Source of the DNA: Burkholderia sp. Bp9142
GTDB taxonomy: Bacteria > Pseudomonadota > Gammaproteobacteria > Burkholderiales > Burkholderiaceae
DNA length: 64,000 nucleotides
Direction of reading: 5' to 3'
NCBI RefSeq assembly: GCF_003853415.1
Contig: NZ_QTPP01000001.1
Coordinates: 496,001-560,000 of the forward strand
Part shown: piece by piece, positions 59,189 through 64,000 of the stretch
How positions within the stretch are numbered: position 1 is the first letter of the stretch
Layout of the letters: each line of letters opens with the position of its first letter
Notes under the pieces: model-generated
Database searches by the model: none
Seen by the model: the letters and a program-made list of their open reading frames with translations, nothing else
What the model was told of the DNA's origin: nothing
Translations under genes and position numbers: made by a program

Positions 59189-60481
59189 TCACGCGTCGAG
59201 CTTCGCGGGCTTCATCTTCGGCGTGAGCACGTGCATGACCGCCAGCGCGAGCAGGTAGGCCAGCGCGCCGATCGCGAACAGCACCCAGTAGTGGCCCGTG
59301 CGCTGCAGCACCTGGCCGATCACTTCCGAGAACAGCACGCCGCCGATCGAGCCGGCCATCCCGCCGATGCCGACCACCGACGCGACCGCACGGCGCGGGA
59401 ACAGGTCGGACGCCGTCGTGAACAGGTTCGCCGACCAGCCCTGGTGCGCGGCGGCGGCGAGGCCGACGATCAGCACCGCGATCCACAGGCTCTGCACCTG
59501 CGACACGAACGCGATCGGCAGCACGCAGCACGCGCAGATCAGCATCGCCGTCTTGCGCGCGCCGTTCACGCTCCAGCCCGCGCGCAGCAGCGCCGACGAC
59601 AGCCAGCCGCCGCCGATGCTGCCGACCGTCGTCAGCGCATAGATGCACACGAGCGGCAGGCCGATATGCTGCATGTCCATCCCGCGCGACTCGTTGAGCC
59701 ACTTCGGCAGCCAGAACAGGTAGAACCACCACACCGGGTCGGTCAGGAACTTGCCGACCACGAACGCCCATGTCTCGCGCTTGCGGATCAGTTCGCCCCA
59801 GCGCGGCGCGCCGGCGTCCGCGTTCGCCGCGTCGAGCGCTTCGGCTTCGTCGCGCGGCTCGTCGTATTCCGCGGCGAGCGCGCGCGTGTCGGCCGGGCGA
59901 TAGAGCACCAGCCACACCGCGAGCCACACGATGCCGATCGCGCCGACGATCACGAATGCCGCGCGCCACCCGTAGGCCACCGCGATCGCCGGGATGATCG
60001 CCGGCGCGAACACCGCGCCGATGTTCGCGCCCGAGTTGAAGATGCCGGTTGCGAGCGCGCGTTCGCGGCGCGGAAACCATTCGGCCGTGGTCTTGATCGC
60101 GGCCGGGAAGTTGCCGCCCTCGCCGATCCCGAGCAGCGCGCGCACGGCCGCGAAGCCCATCACGGAGCCGACCATCGCGTGCAGCATCGCCGCGATGCTC
60201 CACACCAGCATCGCGACCGCATACGAGATCCGCGTGCCGAGCCAGTCGACGATGCGCCCGAAGCCGAGCAGGCCGATCGCGTAGAACGCGGAAAACGCCA
60301 TCACGATGCGGCCGTACTGCACCTGGCTCCAGCCGATGTCGTGCTGGAGCATCGGCGCGAGCAGGCCGAGGATCTGGCGATCCATGTAGTTGATGACGGT
60401 CGCGAAAAACAGCAGCGCACAGACGGTCCAGCGGTAGCGGCTGGCCGCGGCGCGCACCGCGCCGACGACGGCAGATTGCAT
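59189..60481 (-). CDS. MFS hexuronate-type transporter (ACS family)
   Basis: The 430-residue, 12-helix symporter of the anion:cation symporter family (ExuT/GudP-like) has ATVINYMDRQILGLLAPML at helix 1, RALLGIGEGGNFPAAIKTTA, PRRERALATGIFNSGANIGA and DPVWWFYLFWLPKW. It very likely imports glucuronate/galacturonate or the aldarate. A LacI operator copy lies 127 bp upstream, tying it to udh. Confidence 0.93.
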   Translation of the reverse strand: MQSAVVGAVRAAASRYRWTVCALLFFATVINYMDRQILGLLAPMLQHDIGWSQVQYGRIVMAFSAFYAIGLLGFGRIVDWLGTRISYAVAMLVWSIAAMLHAMVGSVMGFAAVRALLGIGEGGNFPAAIKTTAEWFPRRERALATGIFNSGANIGAVFAPAIIPAIAVAYGWRAAFVIVGAIGIVWLAVWLVLYRPADTRALAAEYDEPRDEAEALDAANADAGAPRWGELIRKRETWAFVVGKFLTDPVWWFYLFWLPKWLNESRGMDMQHIGLPLVCIYALTTVGSIGGGWLSSALLRAGWSVNGARKTAMLICACCVLPIAFVSQVQSLWIAVLIVGLAAAAHQGWSANLFTTASDLFPRRAVASVVGIGGMAGSIGGVLFSEVIGQVLQRTGHYWVLFAIGALAYLLALAVMHVLTPKMKPAKLDA

Positions 60482-60607
60482 GAGTGTCTCCGATGCGCGG
60501 TCGCGCCCGTCGCGCCGCATGTCGATGCCTGTCCGTGACCGGCGACGGGCGCCGGGGCGGGCAGCGGCTCGCCCTTGCATGGCGCGGCCGATTGCCCGTC
60601 GAGTTCG

Positions 60608-60622
60608 GGAAAACGTTTTTCC
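60608..60622. promoter_or_regulatory. LacI-type operator upstream of the MFS gene
   Basis: GGAAAACGTTTTTCC matches the udh operator with one extra T in the right arm, 127 bp before the transporter start. Confidence 0.75.
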
Positions 60623-60840
60623 AAAGGATAGGGCTTGGCCCGGTGCCGTGTCAGTCGGGGATTTCGATGAGTCATCTCAAATTTGGCCGCGCAAAAGAGA
60701 TGACTGTTTCGCGGGTTCGCATTAACCGTTTTTCGAGGATTGTCCTGCGTGCGAAACGGGGCCACGACGCGGACCGGCGCGTCGATACACAGGTCCGATT
60801 CCAGCCAGAACCGGCGGCGAGGATCGTTTACAGTCGTCGC

Positions 60841-62295
60841 ATGCGCCTCGATCCCGACACCTGCTACGACGCCCTGCTTTCGCGGAACCGCCGCTTCGAC
60901 GGCTGGTTCTTCGTCGGCGTGTCGACGACGGGCGTGTATTGCCGCCCCGTCTGCCCGGTGAAACCGCCGAAGGCGCGGAACTGCAGTTATTACGCGAGCG
61001 CCGTCGCCGCGGAGAAAGCCGGCTTTCGGCCATGCATGCGCTGCCGGCCCGAACTCGCGCCCGGCCACGGGCTGCTCGACCTGTCCGGCAATCTCGCCGA
61101 CGCGGCCGCCGCGCTGATCGAGGACGGTTTCCTGAACGAGCGCTCCGTCGATGCGCTCGCGCAGCGGGTCGGCGTGACCGAGCGCCATCTGCGCCGGATC
61201 TTCGCCGCGCGGTTCGGCGTGTCGCCGGTCGAGTTCGCGCAGACGCACCGGCTGCTGATGGCCAAGCGCCTCCTGACCGATACCGCGCTGCCGGTGGCCG
61301 TCGTCGCGTCGACCGCCGGGTTCGGCAGCGTGCGGCGCTTCAACGATTTGTTCCGGCAACGCTATGGCCTCAATCCGCTGCGCTTGCGCAAGGGCGCCGG
61401 CGCCTCCGCCGGCGGCGACATGACGTTCCCGCTGCCGTACCGGCCGCCGTTTGCGTGGTCCGAATTGATGCGCTTTCTCGCGCAGCGGCGGATCGACGGC
61501 GTCGAGCGGATCGACGCACAAGGCTATGCGCGCGCCGTCGCACTGCCCAACGGCAATGGTCATGTGACGGGCTGGCTGTCCGTCGCGCACGTGCCGCAGC
61601 GGTTCGCGCTCGCCGTCACCGTGTCGCCCGCGCTGACGCCCATCGTGCCGGCCGTGCTCGCGCGCGTGCGGCGGCTGTTCGATCTCGACAGCCGCCCCGA
61701 CGTGATCGACGCGCATCTGGGCGAACTCGCGGACGGCTCGCCCGGCCTGCGCGTGCCCGGTGCGTTCGACGGGCTCGAGATCGCGATCCGCGCGATCGCG
61801 GGTGAACACCTGGCGGCAACGCAGGCGAGTACGGTGCTCGCGCGCGTGGCCGAACGCTTCGGCACGCCTCTGCCGGTGGACCACGCGCCGCCCGGGCTCA
61901 CGCATGCGTTGCCTTCGGCTGCCACGCTGGCGGTCGCGCCGCCGGCGGCGCTCGAGGCAATCGGCGTCACGCGCGATGCCGCACGGGCGATCGTGTCGCT
62001 GGCACGCGCAGTCGCCGACGGCACGCTCGCGCTCGAACCGATGGCGCCGCTCGATGCGACGCTCGCCGCGTTGCGCACGCTGCCCGGCTTCGACGAGCGC
62101 GCGGTGCAGTACGTCGCGATGCGTGCGATGGCCTGGCCGAATGCGCTCCCCGCCGACGACGCGTGGCTCGCGCCGCGCGTCGCCGCCGATCGCCCATTCG
62201 TCGCATCATCCGCGTCGCATGCGGCGCGCTGGGCGCCGTGGCGCGCGTATGCCGCACTGCATGTGTGGCGCCTTCAAGGAGAAGCCTCGCGATGA
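60841..62295 (+). CDS. Ada-AlkA fusion: methyl-sensing regulator and 3-methyladenine DNA glycosylase
   Basis: The 484-residue multidomain repair protein has an Ada N-terminal zinc domain with Cys34, Cys38, Cys65 and Cys68 (YCRPVC, CMRC), where a cysteine accepts methyl from phosphotriesters. An AraC-type HTH follows (about 85-180: SVDALAQRVGVTERHLRRIF). The C-terminal part (195-484) is an AlkA-like glycosylase with a helix-hairpin-helix LRTLPGFDERAVQYVAMRA and a following aspartate. It both senses and repairs alkylation damage. It overlaps ogt by ATGA, forming an adaptive-response operon. Confidence 0.94.
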   Translation: MRLDPDTCYDALLSRNRRFDGWFFVGVSTTGVYCRPVCPVKPPKARNCSYYASAVAAEKAGFRPCMRCRPELAPGHGLLDLSGNLADAAAALIEDGFLNERSVDALAQRVGVTERHLRRIFAARFGVSPVEFAQTHRLLMAKRLLTDTALPVAVVASTAGFGSVRRFNDLFRQRYGLNPLRLRKGAGASAGGDMTFPLPYRPPFAWSELMRFLAQRRIDGVERIDAQGYARAVALPNGNGHVTGWLSVAHVPQRFALAVTVSPALTPIVPAVLARVRRLFDLDSRPDVIDAHLGELADGSPGLRVPGAFDGLEIAIRAIAGEHLAATQASTVLARVAERFGTPLPVDHAPPGLTHALPSAATLAVAPPAALEAIGVTRDAARAIVSLARAVADGTLALEPMAPLDATLAALRTLPGFDERAVQYVAMRAMAWPNALPADDAWLAPRVAADRPFVASSASHAARWAPWRAYAALHVWRLQGEASR

Positions 62296-62831
62296 CTCCC
62301 GCTCACCTGATTCCGAGCCCGCTGGGCGACATCGCCATCCGTATCGAGAATGACGCGCTGACCGGCCTGTTCTTCGTCGGCCAGAAATACTATCCGTCGC
62401 TGGCGATTGTTGCGGACACGGGCACGGACGCACGCGTCGCGACGCCGCTCGTGCGTAGGGTCGCAGAAGAAGTCGCCGAATATTTCGCCGGCACGCGCGA
62501 AACCTTTTCGGTGCCGATTCACCTGCGCGGCACCGCGTTTCAACGCAGCGTATGGAAGGAACTGCTTGCGATTCCGTTCGGCGAGCGCGTGTCGTACGGC
62601 GACATCACCGAACGCGTCGGGTTGCCGATGAGTGCCGCGCGCGCCGTCGGCGGTGCGGTCGGCCGCAACCCCGTGTCGATCATGGTGCCGTGCCATCGCG
62701 TGATCGGCGCGTCGGGCAGCCTGACCGGTTATGCGGGCGGGATCGAACGGAAACGCGCGTTGCTGTCGCTCGAAGGCGTCGGGTTCGCGCGCGGCGAGCG
62801 CAATCCGGTGCAGCAGTCGCTCGCGTTCTGA
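62292..62831 (+). CDS. ogt: Methylated-DNA--protein-cysteine methyltransferase
   Basis: The 179-residue suicide enzyme removes O6-methyl from guanine. The acceptor Cys134 lies in IMVPCHRVIGASGSLTGYAGG, preceded by the winged-helix stretch ERVSYGDITERVGLPMSAAR. Length and motifs match Ogt/Ada C-terminal domains. Its ATG overlaps the Ada-AlkA stop (ATGA), so the two are co-translated and probably induced together by the methylated Ada domain. Confidence 0.96.
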   Translation: MTPAHLIPSPLGDIAIRIENDALTGLFFVGQKYYPSLAIVADTGTDARVATPLVRRVAEEVAEYFAGTRETFSVPIHLRGTAFQRSVWKELLAIPFGERVSYGDITERVGLPMSAARAVGGAVGRNPVSIMVPCHRVIGASGSLTGYAGGIERKRALLSLEGVGFARGERNPVQQSLAF

Positions 62832-62868
62832 CGTCGCACGTTTGCCTGTTCCGCGTGCATCGTACGGC

Positions 62869-63366
62869 CTAGCTGCCGCCGCGCTTGCGCATCGCATGTG
62901 CAACCCGCGCGTTCGCCTCGAACTTCGCACGATGCGTCGAGAAGAACGTCCGCACGTTGCGCACGTTCGATGCGCCGGTGAACAGCCGTCGCGCGAACGC
63001 GTCGTATTCGGCGACGTCGGCCAGATCGGCCACCACCACGAAATCCGGCCCCGGCGACACGCGATAGCACTGCGTGACCGCCGGCTCCGCACACACGTAG
63101 GCTTCGAACGCGTCGTAATCTTCGGCCGTCTGCCGGTCGAGGCTGATCTCGATCAGCGCCGTGACGGCCGTGCCGATCGCAACCGGATCGAGCACCGCGA
63201 CCTGGCGGCGGATCACGCCCGCTTCCGTCAGCCGACGCACGCGCCGCATGCAGGTCGGCGGCGACGACAGCGCACGCTCGGCCAGTTGCAGGTTCGACAC
63301 CGATGCGTCGTCCTGCAGGATCGCGAGAATCCGCAGGTCGAGATCGTCGAGCGTGATGCCGGCCAT
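62869..63366 (-). CDS. Lrp/AsnC-family regulator
   Basis: The 165-residue protein has an N-terminal HTH (residues 5-55: LDDLDLRILAILQDDASVSN, SSPPTCMRRVRRLTEAG) and a RAM ligand-binding domain (TALIEISLDRQTAEDYDAFE, GPDFVVVADLADVAEYDAF). It is divergent from glmS; two copies of a 15-bp AT-rich site lie between them. It probably regulates glmS and itself in response to an amino acid or amino sugar. Confidence 0.93.
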   Translation of the reverse strand: MAGITLDDLDLRILAILQDDASVSNLQLAERALSSPPTCMRRVRRLTEAGVIRRQVAVLDPVAIGTAVTALIEISLDRQTAEDYDAFEAYVCAEPAVTQCYRVSPGPDFVVVADLADVAEYDAFARRLFTGASNVRNVRTFFSTHRAKFEANARVAHAMRKRGGS

Positions 63367-63390
63367 CGTCGGTTCCTTTTGATCAGAGTG

Positions 63391-63464
63391 TGAAATTTAA
63401 TTCCACCATGATAGTCGATTGCTAGTTTGCTTCATTTGTTCGTTAATTTTGAAATTTAATTCCA
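63391..63464. promoter_or_regulatory. Repeated 15-bp Lrp-type sites between the Lrp gene and glmS
   Basis: TGAAATTTAATTCCA occurs identically at 63391-63405 and 63450-63464, 59 bp apart, in an AT-rich region within GC-rich DNA. Lrp/AsnC proteins bind such AT-rich repeats in arrays. Confidence 0.65.
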
Positions 63465-63522
63465 TTTCACCGCCTCTACCATCGCTGTCACGGATCCAGA
63501 CAGGACATTTACGGAGCGCGAT

Positions 63523-64000
63523 ATGTGTGGAATTGTCGGGGCGGTTGCCCAGCGGGACATCCTGCCGAACCTCGTCGACGGGCTGAAGCGGCTCGAATAC
63601 CGCGGCTACGACTCGTGCGGCGTCGTGGTCTATCGCGACCGTGCGCTGGCACGCGCGCGCAGCGTCGACCGCGTCGCCAACCTGCAGCGCGAGATCGCCG
63701 CGCACGCGCTGTCGGGTTATACCGGCATCGCGCATACGCGCTGGGCGACGCACGGCGCGCCCGTCACGCTCAACGCACATCCGCACTTCTCGCCGAGCGA
63801 CGACAACGCGCGCATCGCGCTGTCGCACAACGGGATCATCGAGAACTGCGATCAGTTGCGCGCCGAACTGCAGGCGCACGGCTACGTGTTCGCGAGCCAG
63901 ACCGACAGCGAGGCGATCGCGCACTTGATCGACCATCTGTACGACGGCGACCTGTTTGACGCGGTGCGCCGCGCGGTTGCACGACTGCGCGGCAGCTATG
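63523..64000 (+). CDS. glmS: Glutamine--fructose-6-phosphate aminotransferase (5' part)
   Basis: The first 159 residues of GlmS are present; the rest is beyond the window. The N-terminal glutaminase domain has nucleophile Cys2 ([11 protein letters not shown]), [20 protein letters not shown] and [16 protein letters not shown]. GlmS makes glucosamine-6-phosphate for cell-envelope synthesis. Divergence from an Lrp-type regulator and distance from glmU suggest a second, regulated glmS copy rather than the housekeeping gene; this cannot be settled here. Confidence 0.95.
   Translation, partial: MCGIVGAVAQRDILPNLVDGLKRLEYRGYDSCGVVVYRDRALARARSVDRVANLQREIAAHALSGYTGIAHTRWATHGAPVTLNAHPHFSPSDDNARIALSHNGIIENCDQLRAELQAHGYVFASQTDSEAIAHLIDHLYDGDLFDAVRRAVARLRGSY

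Overview
The window is high-GC DNA with strong GC-third-position codon bias and typical Burkholderia gene content: DUF4148, CsbD and BON proteins, a LuxI/LuxR pair, an Ada-AlkA fusion and an Lrp/glmS pair. It most likely comes from a Burkholderia cepacia complex replicon, probably a secondary chromosome given the density of catabolic and accessory loci. No tRNA, rRNA, phage, transposase or CRISPR array was seen.

Region 1 (1-4.5 kb, minus strand) is a sulfur-metabolism nanocompartment locus. It holds rhodanese, serine O-acetyltransferase, a small XRE regulator, a family 2A encapsulin shell protein and its cysteine desulfurase cargo, which has a ~265-residue disordered N-terminal extension and is cut by the window edge. 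Two candidate promoter regions in it share a 12-bp motif. Region 2 (4.8-18 kb) holds an amidase, exported alpha/beta hydrolases, a cytochrome P460, a putative mevalonate uptake and catabolism locus (class II HMG-CoA reductase, TctA-like permease, divergent MocR regulator) and an aminotransferase / 62-residue peptide / FMN-oxidase operon.

Region 3 (18.4-36.7 kb) is a quorum-sensing-linked polyyne-type biosynthetic cluster on the minus strand. Its core order is fatty acyl-AMP ligase, desaturase, desaturase, acyl carrier protein, desaturase, hydrolase/thioesterase, rubredoxin. This is the arrangement known for bacterial polyynes such as caryoynencin and cepacin. Added genes are a ketosynthase, flavin oxidoreductase, fourth desaturase, Rieske oxygenase, an unrecognised protein, an MFS exporter and a thiolase. 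A luxI gene heads the cluster, followed by an RsaM-position protein and a divergent luxR. A 53-codon reading frame overlaps both luxI and the ketosynthase gene.

Region 4 (37-48.5 kb) begins with an MHS transporter / atypical dipeptidase / V4R (DUF5943) / PAS-LuxR locus behind a duplicated 13-bp operator-like repeat; a betaine or N-methyl amino acid role is inferred. It continues with a cupredoxin, a Crp-type regulator divergent from an acyl-CoA ligase, a flavin amino-acid oxidase with an orphan binding protein, a PAS gene fragment fused to the 5' end of a BON gene, CsbD and a 27-residue membrane peptide. Region 5 (48.5-64 kb) holds a 2-oxoadipate dioxygenase-type gene with a divergent LysR, a GapN-like dehydrogenase, a LysE exporter, an old-yellow-enzyme/MerR pair, a uronate dehydrogenase / LacI / MFS regulon with matching operators, an Ada-AlkA/Ogt alkylation repair operon, and Lrp/glmS sharing a repeated 15-bp site. 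glmS is cut by the window end.
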